Part shown: piece after piece, positions 1-7,323 of the stretch | How positions within the stretch are numbered: position 1 is the first letter of the stretch | How the letters are laid out: each line of letters begins with the position of its first letter | Origin: CAYZHV01 sp964478055 | GTDB lineage: Bacteria > Spirochaetota > Spirochaetia > DSM-27196 > Alkalispirochaetaceae | Assembly: GCA_964478055.1 (NCBI GenBank) | Contig: CAYZHV010000054.1 | Span: 1 to 18,590 of the forward strand | Direction: 5' to 3' | DNA length: 18,590 nt | Notes under the pieces: model-generated | What the model was told of the DNA's origin: nothing | Database searches by the model: none | The model's input: only the letters and a program-made list of their open reading frames with translations | Program-made: the position numbers and the translations under genes

Positions 1-733
1 ATCCAGAGCGGTTGAAAACGTGGGTGATCGAGGGCGCGCCGAAGCTGGCGGAAGCAGCGGAACGCAGGGGCCTGGTTGCGTCGCAGCTGGTGGGACACTT
101 TCTCCTGCACGGCTTCGACTCGGTCGAGACCCTCCGCTCAGGTTTCGGGATCGAGGAGGCCGGTCGCTTCGCGGAGACACGGAGGCTGTTTCCAGGTTGC
201 GAGGCAGTAACCCTGCCTTTGCCGGCCTTCGCTCCTGTTGAAGCGGAGCGAAAGGAGCTGGCCGATCCGTTGGTCCTCAGGCAGCGGCTCTTGGAGAAGC
301 TCGAGGCCGTGGCCAGGGCGGTCTCCGNNNNNNNNNNGAGAGCGGGGGGAAGCTCGCGTTGGAGCTCATGCCTTACGCGCTCCTGGCCGGAACCGGCGCA
401 CTGAAGATGTTCCTGGACGAGTTACCTGAGTCCGTTGGATTCAACTTCGACACCGGCCACGCCTGGGCGTGTAAGGAGCGGATAGAGCTTGTACCGGGAA
501 CAATGGGCCGGAAGCTCCTGGGCACACATCTGTGCGATAACGATGGATTCGAGAACCGCTCCGACCGACCGGGATCGGGAACGATACCCTGGCCGGCCAC
601 GGTCAGTGCGCTCCAGAGCTCCGGCTACTCCGGCTCCTATGATTTGGAGATCCGTTGTAGACCGGAGAGTATCGCCTCGGAGTATGGACGAGGTTTGCAG
701 CTGCTCAAGAGTCTTCTTCAGCAGCGCACGTAG
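1..733 (+). CDS. Sugar phosphate isomerase/epimerase (TIM barrel), 5'-partial and interrupted by an assembly gap
   Basis: The reading frame is open from the left window edge (PERLKTWVIEG...), so the start codon lies outside. It runs to the N block at 328-337 and resumes after it in a different frame, reading ESGGKLALELMP and ending at TAG 731-733. The two halves join well as one xylose-isomerase-like (AP endonuclease 2 family) TIM barrel. The second half has the family marks FDTGHAW and THLCDND and a PGSGTIPW segment, with a final ...YDLEI strand. These Asp, His and Glu residues normally bind a divalent metal in ketose 3-epimerases and sugar isomerases. The gene is followed 17 bases later by a transketolase subunit, so it likely supplies or uses a keto-sugar in the same pathway. 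Substrate is unknown; I see no specific match to UlaE. Family call is firm and the exact reaction is not. Confidence 0.75.
328..337. other. Assembly gap (run of 10 N) inside the first gene
   Basis: Ten N bases split the TIM-barrel gene. The codon phase on the left requires a gap of 2+3k bases to reach the phase on the right, so the written length of 10 cannot be true if the gene is intact. Eight or eleven would fit. The run is probably a scaffold placeholder of unknown real length. Confidence 0.95.
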
Positions 734-750
734 AAAGTGAGGAGGCAACA

Positions 751-1596
751 ATGCGTAACACCTCGGTCGCCGCAGAGGTGACCCTGGATCAACTGCGGGA
801 ACGAGCCAAGGAGATTCGACTCGCCGTGCTGGACATGGTCTACACGGCCCAATCCGGTCACATCGGCGGCTCCTTCTCCGCCGCGGAGATTCTCTCGGCC
901 CTCTATTTCAAGTTCCTGCGGGTACGACCGGAGGAACCGAAGTGGCCTGATCGGGACCGGTTTATCCTTTCCAAAGGGCACGCCTGCCCGGTTCTCTACG
1001 CCACTCTAGCTCTCAAGGGCTTCTACCCCATGGAGACTCTCAAGACTCTCCGTCAGTTCGAGAGCATCCTTCAGGGTCATCCGGTCATCAAGACCCCCGG
1101 GGTGGACATGACCAGCGGGTCCCTCGGCATAGGCTTTGGCATTGCCGTAGGAATGGCGATAGAGGCCAAAGTCTCAGGCTCGGAGTACAATCTCTTTAGC
1201 CTTCTCGGAGACGGCGAAATAAACGAGGGCGTAGTCTGGGAGGCGGCGCAGAGCGCCAATAAGTATAAGCTCGACAACCTCGTGGCGATTGTCGACCGTA
1301 ATCGCATACAGAACGACGGCTTCTCCGACGATATCATGCCGGTCGAACCCATCGATGAGAAGTTTAGAGCTTTCGGCTGGAAGGTGGAGAAGATAGACGG
1401 GCACGACATGGAAGAGGTGGTTGCCGCCCTGGGACGAGCTGTTGCGCACAAGGGTACTCCATACTGCATCGTCTCCTACACCACGAAAGGCAAGGGCGTG
1501 AGCTTCATGGAGAATGACCACTACTGGCACGGCAAACCTCCAACTGAAGAGCAGTACGAGGCGGCCAAGAAAGAGCTCACCGGAGGAGCGAAATGA
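751..1596 (+). CDS. Transketolase, N-terminal (pyrophosphate-binding) subunit
   Basis: The 281-residue protein is the N-terminal half of a split transketolase, which together with the next gene moves two-carbon ketol units between sugar phosphates using thiamine diphosphate in the cytoplasm. It shows SGHIGGSFS (residues 35-43), SKGHA (74-78) and the diphosphate/Mg motif GDGEINEG (153-160), followed by VDRNRIQNDG with the expected Asn. Length is normal for split N-subunits. The ATG start is preceded by GGAGG at 741-745 with 5-base spacing. The stop overlaps the next start (ATGA at 1593-1596), so the two subunits are translationally coupled. Split transketolases occur as housekeeping enzymes but also in dedicated pathways, such as the apulose-4-phosphate and sulfo-transketolase routes. 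Its position between two TIM-barrel isomerases favours a dedicated role, which is inference. Confidence 0.93.
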   Translation: MRNTSVAAEVTLDQLRERAKEIRLAVLDMVYTAQSGHIGGSFSAAEILSALYFKFLRVRPEEPKWPDRDRFILSKGHACPVLYATLALKGFYPMETLKTLRQFESILQGHPVIKTPGVDMTSGSLGIGFGIAVGMAIEAKVSGSEYNLFSLLGDGEINEGVVWEAAQSANKYKLDNLVAIVDRNRIQNDGFSDDIMPVEPIDEKFRAFGWKVEKIDGHDMEEVVAALGRAVAHKGTPYCIVSYTTKGKGVSFMENDHYWHGKPPTEEQYEAAKKELTGGAK

Positions 1597-2555
1597 CCAC
1601 AACTCTCGCGAAGACCAAACGGCCCACGAGGCGAGCATTCTCCGACGGCCTTGTGAAGTACGGAGAGATCAACAAGGAGTTTTTCGTACTGGAAGCGGAC
1701 ATCGGCTACTCGACCTACACCTACCTCTTCGAGGAGAAGTATCCGGCGCGCTACTTTAACCTCGGAATAGCGGAACTCGGCATGTTCGCCGCCGCCGCCG
1801 GAATGGCCGCGAATGGCCGCACGGTGGTAGCAAGCTCTTACGGCGTCTTCATCACTATGCGGGCTCTGGAAGTGGTTCGCTCATTCATCTGTTATCCCAA
1901 TCTCGACGTAAAGATCCTCTCGTCTCATGGTGGCATTACCGCCGCCATCGACGGTGTGACCCACCAGGCAACCGAGGACATCGCTAACATGTCGGTGCTC
2001 CCGAACATGAGGGTTCTGGTGCCCGCGGATCCGGTGGCAGCCGAGGCGGTCGTGGAAAGTTCCTTTTCCGTCCGGGGACCGGTCTTCAATCGTCTCATGC
2101 GGGATCCCCTCTTTGACCTCTACGCCCCCGGGGAGAAGTTCCCCATCGGAGGGAGTAAGCTGCTGCGTCAGGGGTCTGACGTTACGATCGTCTCCTATGG
2201 CGACATCGTCTTCCAGGCCCTAAAAGCCTCGGAGACTCTCGCATCGGAAGGAATTGACGCGGAGGTGTTGGACCTCTACTCCGTGAAGCCCTACGACCGT
2301 AACGCCGTCCTCGACTCGATACGAAAGACCGGGGCACTGGTAGTAGCGGAGAACCATCAGGCGAAAAACGGCCTCGGTTACGAGCTCGCTCACCTCTCCC
2401 TCAAGGAGCATCCGGTGCCGTTTGCAAACCTGGGCCTTCAGGACACCTTTGCCGAGAGCGGAGACTACTACAAGCTTCTGGAGAAGTACGGCCTCTCGGC
2501 CGGACATATCGCGGAGGCGGCGCGCGCACTGATCACAAAGAAAAAACGGGGGTAA
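1593..2555 (+). CDS. Transketolase, C-terminal (pyrimidine-binding) subunit
   Basis: The 320-residue protein carries the pyrimidine-binding and C-terminal domains that complete the split transketolase. FNLGIAELGMFAAAAGMA contains the Glu (E61) that activates the thiamine pyrimidine ring in this family. SHGGITAAIDGVTHQATEDIA (111-131) is the usual conserved stretch after it, and the C-terminal domain reads VTIVSYGDI and VAENHQAKNGLG. GGAGGAG at 1582-1588 lies inside the preceding gene and serves the ATG at 1593. The 4-base overlap with the N-subunit supports equimolar synthesis. The next gene starts 7 bases after the TAA. The family call is secure; the acceptor and donor sugars cannot be read from the sequence. 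Confidence 0.93.
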   Translation: MTTTLAKTKRPTRRAFSDGLVKYGEINKEFFVLEADIGYSTYTYLFEEKYPARYFNLGIAELGMFAAAAGMAANGRTVVASSYGVFITMRALEVVRSFICYPNLDVKILSSHGGITAAIDGVTHQATEDIANMSVLPNMRVLVPADPVAAEAVVESSFSVRGPVFNRLMRDPLFDLYAPGEKFPIGGSKLLRQGSDVTIVSYGDIVFQALKASETLASEGIDAEVLDLYSVKPYDRNAVLDSIRKTGALVVAENHQAKNGLGYELAHLSLKEHPVPFANLGLQDTFAESGDYYKLLEKYGLSAGHIAEAARALITKKKRG

Positions 2556-2562
2556 ACCAACG

Positions 2563-3543
2563 ATGCCGGAGCGTTCAATACCAGAGTTTTCAATCATCAC
2601 CAGTTTTCTCGGTCAGACCAAAGACCGGTTTCACGTCTATAACCAGGCGAAGAGTCTTGACGAGAAGTTCGCCATTGTCGCCGCCATGCCGGGCTACACC
2701 GGCGTGGAAGTGGTATACCCCTACGAGGTCGCCGACGTCGCCGAGCTCGAGGAAGCCCTCGAGCGCCACGGTCTCGGTCTCTCGGCGATAAACGTCAACG
2801 TAAAAGGCGAGCCCGAGTTCGTATCCGGAGGCATTACCTCCGACTCCAAGGCGGTCCGGGAAAAAGCGATCCGCTTCATAAAGGAGGCGAAGGAGTTCGC
2901 CGTGGAAGTAGGAGCACCCCGGGTGACCTGCTGCCCCTTGGGCGACGGCTTTGAGTTTCCCTTTCAGGTGGAGTACCAGACCATGTGGAAGCGCTTGGCC
3001 GACGCCTTCGGCGAGGGGGCAGCCCACAAACCGGAGGTCCCCCTCTTTATCGAGTACAAACCGAAAGAGACCCGGGGGCGCTGCTTCCTCAACCGCGCGG
3101 CGGATACCCTGCACCTCCTTCGGGATATCGGCGACACCAATCTCGGTATTACCATGGATTATGGCCACTCGGTCTACGGAGGGGAGCACCCGGCGGAGAC
3201 CCTGAGCATGCTCCACTACTCCGACTACCCCTACTACATTCACATAAACGACAACGACAAGAGCTGGGACTGGGACTTTTTCTGCGGCAGTCACACCCTC
3301 CTAGAGTACATCGAGTTCATCTACTACCTGAAGCTGTACGGTTACGCCGGCCACCTGACCACAGACACCCATCCGACCCGATGGGACATGCAGGAAATGT
3401 TCACGATCAACTCCCGAATCACCGCCAAGATCTGGAAGAAGCTCGACGAAATCGGCATGGACGAAGTATCGAGCTGGATCAAAGAACCGAACTACATGAA
3501 GACCTGGAAAAAGATCGAAGAGGAGCTTTTCTCCTTCACCTAA
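2563..3543 (+). CDS. Sugar phosphate isomerase/epimerase (xylose isomerase-like TIM barrel)
   Basis: This 326-residue protein belongs to the xylose isomerase-like TIM-barrel superfamily. Candidate metal ligands appear in the usual order: Glu in LFIEYKP, Asp and His in TMDYGHS, His in YYIHINDND, and a late acidic/His segment TTDTHPTRWD. Aromatic-rich stretches (DYPYYIH, EYIEFIYYL) fit a sugar-binding barrel. The ATG at 2563 has a GGGGG-type ribosome site near 2548-2552, only 7 bases after the transketolase stop, so it is the fourth gene of the operon. It is longer than typical 3-epimerases of about 280 residues and has a 40-residue helical tail. It likely interconverts the keto- and aldo- or epimeric sugar used by the neighbouring transketolase. 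The specific substrate is not recognisable, and it is clearly different from the first gene's product. Confidence 0.82.
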   Translation: MPERSIPEFSIITSFLGQTKDRFHVYNQAKSLDEKFAIVAAMPGYTGVEVVYPYEVADVAELEEALERHGLGLSAINVNVKGEPEFVSGGITSDSKAVREKAIRFIKEAKEFAVEVGAPRVTCCPLGDGFEFPFQVEYQTMWKRLADAFGEGAAHKPEVPLFIEYKPKETRGRCFLNRAADTLHLLRDIGDTNLGITMDYGHSVYGGEHPAETLSMLHYSDYPYYIHINDNDKSWDWDFFCGSHTLLEYIEFIYYLKLYGYAGHLTTDTHPTRWDMQEMFTINSRITAKIWKKLDEIGMDEVSSWIKEPNYMKTWKKIEEELFSFT

Positions 3544-3568
3544 CCAGGATTCGAGACTCGTCTCTCTC

Positions 3569-3599
3569 GGGGCCGGCGTTCAGTCTGTTCGTCGGCCCT
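3569..3599 (+). terminator. Weak hairpin after the transketolase operon (possible terminator)
   Basis: GGGCCG (3570-3575) pairs with CGGCCC (3593-3598), with an outer G-T wobble and an inner CG/CG pair, 26 bases past the operon stop. No T-run follows, so intrinsic termination is doubtful and it may only protect the mRNA end. Confidence 0.25.
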
Positions 3600-3613
3600 G
3601 TCCATATTCCAGG

Positions 3614-3642
3614 TAGCGATATCTTTCCACGAACGGTACAAT
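3614..3642 (+). promoter_or_regulatory. Candidate promoter for the KaiC-like/kinase operon
   Basis: TACAAT at 3637-3642 matches five of six bases of the -10 consensus. The hexamer 17 bases upstream (TAGCGA) matches only three of six of the -35 consensus. It lies in the 136-base gap between operons, 38 bases before the GTG start, where a promoter is expected. Position supports it more than the weak -35 does. Confidence 0.3.
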
Positions 3643-3679
3643 TCTAGATCTGTAAATCTTTTCCTCCAGGAGCCCGCGG

Positions 3680-5167
3680 GTGAAGAAAGGCAGCGACAGA
3701 AAACGGGTTAGTACCGGCGTCCCGGGGCTCGACAAGGTTCTTAACGGCGGTCTGCCGGAGGGGCGTATATACTTGGTTCACGGTCAGGCGGGAACGGGAA
3801 AGACGACCCTCGGGATGCAGTACCTCATGGCTGGAGCCGCCGCCGGGAAGCGATGTCTCGGCATCACCCTTCTTCAGACTCTCTCGGAGCTCGAGGACAT
3901 CGTTGCCTCCCATGGCTGGGATATTGACGGCATTGTGCTGACTGAGCTCCCGAGGGAGGTGCGAGACTCGGCGACCCTTGGACAGACAGTATTCGAGCCG
4001 GCGGACGTGGAGCTCCCGGAGGTGACCGACGCAATCCTCGCGGCAATCGAAGAGCACCATCCGGACTGTCTATTTATTGACTCCTTGAGTGAGCTCAGCG
4101 TTCTTGTCGACACACGCTTTCAGCTACGCCGGGAGCTCCTCCGGCTCAAGCAGCACCTCGACTCCATCGACTGCACCACTATACTATCCGCGGGGCCTTC
4201 CGGAGATATCGAGTTCGGTAGCCTGGCGACCCTGGTCCATGGCGTGATCGGCCTGGAAATGCAGGCGCCGGTCTTTGGCCGTCCAAGGCGACGAGCACTA
4301 GTCTCCAAGATGCGTGGTATGAGGTTTCAGGCAGGATATCACGACGCTGACCTCGTCACCGGAGGGATAGTGGTCTATCCCCAAATCACTGCGAACGCAA
4401 CGCCGAGTTCCCCGGTGGAGGTGATTCCGAGCGGGAATGCGGGGGTGGACACTCTTCTCGGTGGAGGGATGGAAGAAGGTACAACCTGCGTCATCACCGG
4501 AACCTCCGGAGCCGGGAAGAGCAGCCTGGTAAACCTCTACGCGCACACCGCCGCCGCCCGTGGCGTAAGGTCCTCAGTCTACTGTTTTGATGAGCGCATC
4601 CATACACTACTGCGTCGCGCCAAGGGGCTCGGAATGCCCCTGGATGAGATGGTGGATCGCGGAGTCATCAAACTTAACCAGATCGATGTTGGGCAGATCT
4701 CTCCGGGAGCACTCACCGCCATGATTCGAAGAGACGTGGAAGAGAACGGAGTCCGGATCATAGTGCTCGACAGTCTGAGTGGGTATCTGCAGTCCATGCC
4801 GGGAGAGCGAGAACTGATCACGCAGCTCCACGAGCTCCTCAGTTATCTCTCCGAGGCTGGTGTGCTATCGCTCATGGTTGTTGCGAGTCACGGAGTCTTC
4901 GGAACTTCCGAAGCCCCGATCGACGTGAGCTACATCGCCGACACGGTGGTTCTGCTACGGCATTTTGAGTTCCGCGGAGAGGTTCGCCGTTGTATAGCGG
5001 TGCTCAAAAAACGGTACGGGAGCCACGAGCAGACGATCCGGGAGGTTCAGCTCGGAGCCACTGGCTTGGAGGTGGGAGAGCCCCTTTCCGCCTTCTCCGG
5101 AGTTCTTACCGGACTTCCCCGTTTCGAGGGCGCGGCGAACGAGCTCTTTGACTCGGCCCCGGAGTAG
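3680..5167 (+). CDS. Two-domain KaiC-like (RecA-fold) ATPase
   Basis: The 495-residue protein has tandem KaiC domains like cyanobacterial KaiC (about 519 residues). The first domain has Walker A GQAGTGKT (35-42) and Walker B LFID (131-134). The second has GTSGAGKS (274-281) and IIVLD (360-364). KaiC's catalytic Glu pair reads Leu65-Gln66 in the first domain and Asp304-Glu305 (FDE) in the second. The position of the KaiC phosphosites Ser431/Thr432 reads Ser417-Tyr418 (VSYIADT), a form common in KaiC-like proteins outside cyanobacteria. LKKR at 442-445 resembles KaiC's C-terminal arginine-finger region. GTG start with AGGAG at 3668-3672, 7-base spacing. No kaiA or kaiB is in the window. It is paired with a histidine kinase gene 2 bases downstream, so it is probably a signalling ATPase rather than a proven clock. 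Function is inferred. Confidence 0.88.
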   Translation: MKKGSDRKRVSTGVPGLDKVLNGGLPEGRIYLVHGQAGTGKTTLGMQYLMAGAAAGKRCLGITLLQTLSELEDIVASHGWDIDGIVLTELPREVRDSATLGQTVFEPADVELPEVTDAILAAIEEHHPDCLFIDSLSELSVLVDTRFQLRRELLRLKQHLDSIDCTTILSAGPSGDIEFGSLATLVHGVIGLEMQAPVFGRPRRRALVSKMRGMRFQAGYHDADLVTGGIVVYPQITANATPSSPVEVIPSGNAGVDTLLGGGMEEGTTCVITGTSGAGKSSLVNLYAHTAAARGVRSSVYCFDERIHTLLRRAKGLGMPLDEMVDRGVIKLNQIDVGQISPGALTAMIRRDVEENGVRIIVLDSLSGYLQSMPGERELITQLHELLSYLSEAGVLSLMVVASHGVFGTSEAPIDVSYIADTVVLLRHFEFRGEVRRCIAVLKKRYGSHEQTIREVQLGATGLEVGEPLSAFSGVLTGLPRFEGAANELFDSAPE

Positions 5168-5169
5168 GC

Positions 5170-6762
5170 ATGGGAGGTAGTAACACCGACTCAGCAGAGT
5201 ATCCGGGCAAGGCGCTCACCGTCATGCTCCTGGCACCCTCCGGCAGGGACGCGCCCCTAATGCGCGACTCCCTCGAGCGTCGCGGTGTACCCTGCCTCCA
5301 GGCGCCTTCAGTGGAGACGCTTATCGATAGCGCCGGACCCGAGTACGCCGCCGGGCTCCTGCTAATTACCGAGGAAGCCCTGGATTCGGAGAATGCAGAG
5401 ATCCTCGTGCGCTACCTGGAAAAGCAGCCGGCCTGGTCTGATCTTCCGGTTCTCCTCCTCGGGCGGAGCTGGACCGAAAGAGAGTGCCTCGGCGACCTTC
5501 TATCACGGCGAAACAGTCAGTTCTTGCGACGGCCGCTGCAGCCTGCGACTCTTTTGGCCGCGGTGCGCTCCGCTCTGGAAATCCGCAGTCGACAGTACCA
5601 AATCAGGGGGCTCCTCGAGAACGCCCAGAACCTCAACGAGCAGCTCCGGGAACGAGCCCAGCAGCTCCAGCGGCTCTCCCTCCAACTCAGTGATGCGGAG
5701 GAGCGGGAGCGACAGAGGATGGCCATATACGTTCATGACAATTTGCAGCAAACCCTCGCGGGGGCCAAGTTCCACGTGGACCTCGCGGAGCGGCGGCTAA
5801 ACCAAAAGGAGAAGCTTCGAGGCTCCCTGGATATGATTCGAGAGCTCGTGATGGAGGCGATCGACGGAACGAGAACCCTCTCTCAAGAGCTCAGTCCTGT
5901 GGCGCTGAGGCGCTACGGGTTGCTGGCCGGCCTCAAGTGGCTCACCGATCACGTCGAGAAGCTCCAGGGGTTGCGGACTGAGTTCAGAAGCTCTCTCGAC
6001 CGAGAACCTAAGGAACCGTCGGTGGTAACGTTCCTCTTTCGAGCCGCCCAGGAGCTGCTTCTCAATGTGGCGAAGCACGCCTATACGGACCGGGTGGAAA
6101 TCCGACTCTCCAATGAGGGAGACATTGTCTTTCTCACGGTCATCGACAGGGGCAACGGCTTTAACGTCCAGGAATGGGAGGAGAGAGAAGCGAACGACAG
6201 TTTCGGCCTCTTCAGTCTGCGGCAACGGGCGGAGCTCCTCGGCGGCGCCATTAGCATAGAGAGCGCCCCCGAGAAAGGAACGACCGTTACACTCTCAGTC
6301 CCCTCCACCACGATCGAGGCCGACGCCAAGGCCGGACAGTCCTTGACCTCCGCGGGAAAACCCCTTCAGGCCAAACCGCCCTCCGAAAACGGAGAGAGCC
6401 ACCAGATTCGGATTATTCTCGTTGATGACCATACGGTAATGCGCAACGGTCTGCGCCTCATGCTTGCGGACCATCCGGAGTTCGAGATTCTCGGCGAGTT
6501 CGCCGACGGCACCGAGGCGGTTGAAGCCGCGGAGCGACTGGAGCCGGATCTTATTCTCATGGATGTGGCGATGCCTGGTATGGACGGGGTGGAGGCGACA
6601 CGAATCATAAAAGAGCATCACCCCGCCATTCGAGTGATCGGCCTCTCCATGTTCGACGACGAGAGAACCAGAGAGAAGATGCTTGCCGCCGGTGCGGAGC
6701 AGTACCTCGGAAAGGCAGGCCCCAGCGAAGAGCTCCTGCAGGCGATGCTCTCACCTCAATAG
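5170..6762 (+). CDS. Hybrid histidine kinase: pseudo-receiver, HisKA_3, HATPase, C-terminal receiver
   Basis: The 530-residue cytoplasmic protein has no membrane segment. Residues about 15-135 form a receiver-like domain in which the strand normally holding the phospho-Asp reads LLITEEAL (64-71), so it is a pseudo-receiver. A coiled coil (about 140-185) leads to HisKA_3 with His189 (ERQRMAIYVHDNLQQTL). The HATPase has an N box (QELLLNVAKHAY), DRGNG (326-330) and GLFSL (346-350). A linker rich in Ala, Lys and Pro joins a true receiver: acidic pair 419-420, Asp465 and Lys515. No DNA-binding domain follows, so output must pass through a partner. It starts 2 bases after the KaiC-like stop, with GGAG inside the end of that gene, implying co-expression. 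Its 3' end overlaps the convergent gene by 7 bases. Architecture is seen directly; coupling to the KaiC-like ATPase is inferred. Confidence 0.9.
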   Translation: MGGSNTDSAEYPGKALTVMLLAPSGRDAPLMRDSLERRGVPCLQAPSVETLIDSAGPEYAAGLLLITEEALDSENAEILVRYLEKQPAWSDLPVLLLGRSWTERECLGDLLSRRNSQFLRRPLQPATLLAAVRSALEIRSRQYQIRGLLENAQNLNEQLRERAQQLQRLSLQLSDAEERERQRMAIYVHDNLQQTLAGAKFHVDLAERRLNQKEKLRGSLDMIRELVMEAIDGTRTLSQELSPVALRRYGLLAGLKWLTDHVEKLQGLRTEFRSSLDREPKEPSVVTFLFRAAQELLLNVAKHAYTDRVEIRLSNEGDIVFLTVIDRGNGFNVQEWEEREANDSFGLFSLRQRAELLGGAISIESAPEKGTTVTLSVPSTTIEADAKAGQSLTSAGKPLQAKPPSENGESHQIRIILVDDHTVMRNGLRLMLADHPEFEILGEFADGTEAVEAAERLEPDLILMDVAMPGMDGVEATRIIKEHHPAIRVIGLSMFDDERTREKMLAAGAEQYLGKAGPSEELLQAMLSPQ

Positions 6763-7319
6763 ATCAGCTCCGCCAGTTCTCTCTCCGCAACGCCAACGAT
6801 CCCAAAGACGTTGAGCTGAAGGGCGAAGACGTCCTCGGTTTCCAGGATGCGATCGCAGAGTTTGGTCAGAGCACCGGAGGTCTGTTCGTCGAGATAGCGC
6901 TCCAGCGCACCGGTAAGATACGCTTCGATCCGGTGGTCGATCCATTGGACGATTTCCTCCCACTCTTCCTGTCGAAAGATGTAGAGAAAGAGCTCCGCAA
7001 CGCGTTCCATCATCTCTCGGTTCCCCCGGCAGTAGTTCCGGGTCCAGAGTTCGAAACCTTGCCGCAAATCATCGGACATTTCCTCAGCCCGGGCTGCTCG
7101 CTCCTCCTCCCAGAGAACACGGTTCGACGAGAGAGTCCGGGCAGGACGGATCGTATTGATGGAAAGCCCCTCTTTCCCGGCGCCGGCCTCGTCGTACTCG
7201 TTTGTGTTGGCGGTAAGCTTTATTCCGAAGAGAGGGAGATACCCCTCGGGCATCTTGCTCTGGGTTGGCCCTATCCAAAGAAAGCCGTTGTGCTCCCAGT
7301 TCTCAGTTGTTCTGCTCAT
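6756..7319 (-). CDS. Unrecognised 187-residue protein
   Basis: I do not recognise this protein. The N-terminal part (1-65) is probably beta-rich (HNGFLWIGPTQ, GYLPLFGIKLTAN) and the rest (66-187) is strongly helical and acidic. Segments such as MMERVAELFLYIF and EEIVQWIDHRIEAYL look amphipathic, with single Cys residues at 97 and 155. There is no signal peptide or membrane segment. The ATG at 7319 lies 4 bases after the stop of the hydrolase gene, so the two are probably co-transcribed, although no strong ribosome site is seen and translational coupling is likely. A longer reading frame continues upstream to 7529 inside the hydrolase gene, but that part reads like antisense-type low-complexity sequence and I reject it. 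The 3' end overlaps the kinase gene on the other strand by 7 bases. Confidence 0.7.
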   Translation of the reverse strand: MSRTTENWEHNGFLWIGPTQSKMPEGYLPLFGIKLTANTNEYDEAGAGKEGLSINTIRPARTLSSNRVLWEEERAARAEEMSDDLRQGFELWTRNYCRGNREMMERVAELFLYIFRQEEWEEIVQWIDHRIEAYLTGALERYLDEQTSGALTKLCDRILETEDVFALQLNVFGIVGVAERELAELIY

Positions 7320-7323
7320 CGTA

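Noticed and set aside
338..404. Continuation of the first gene's left frame across the N run
   Set aside because: The protein becomes meaningless after the gap (Arg/Ser/Trp-rich), while the frame beginning ESGGKLALELMP continues the TIM barrel.
3680..6762. A true circadian clock locus
   Set aside because: There is no kaiA or kaiB, and the phosphosite and first-domain catalytic residues differ from cyanobacterial KaiC; KaiC-like ATPases are widespread outside cyanobacteria.
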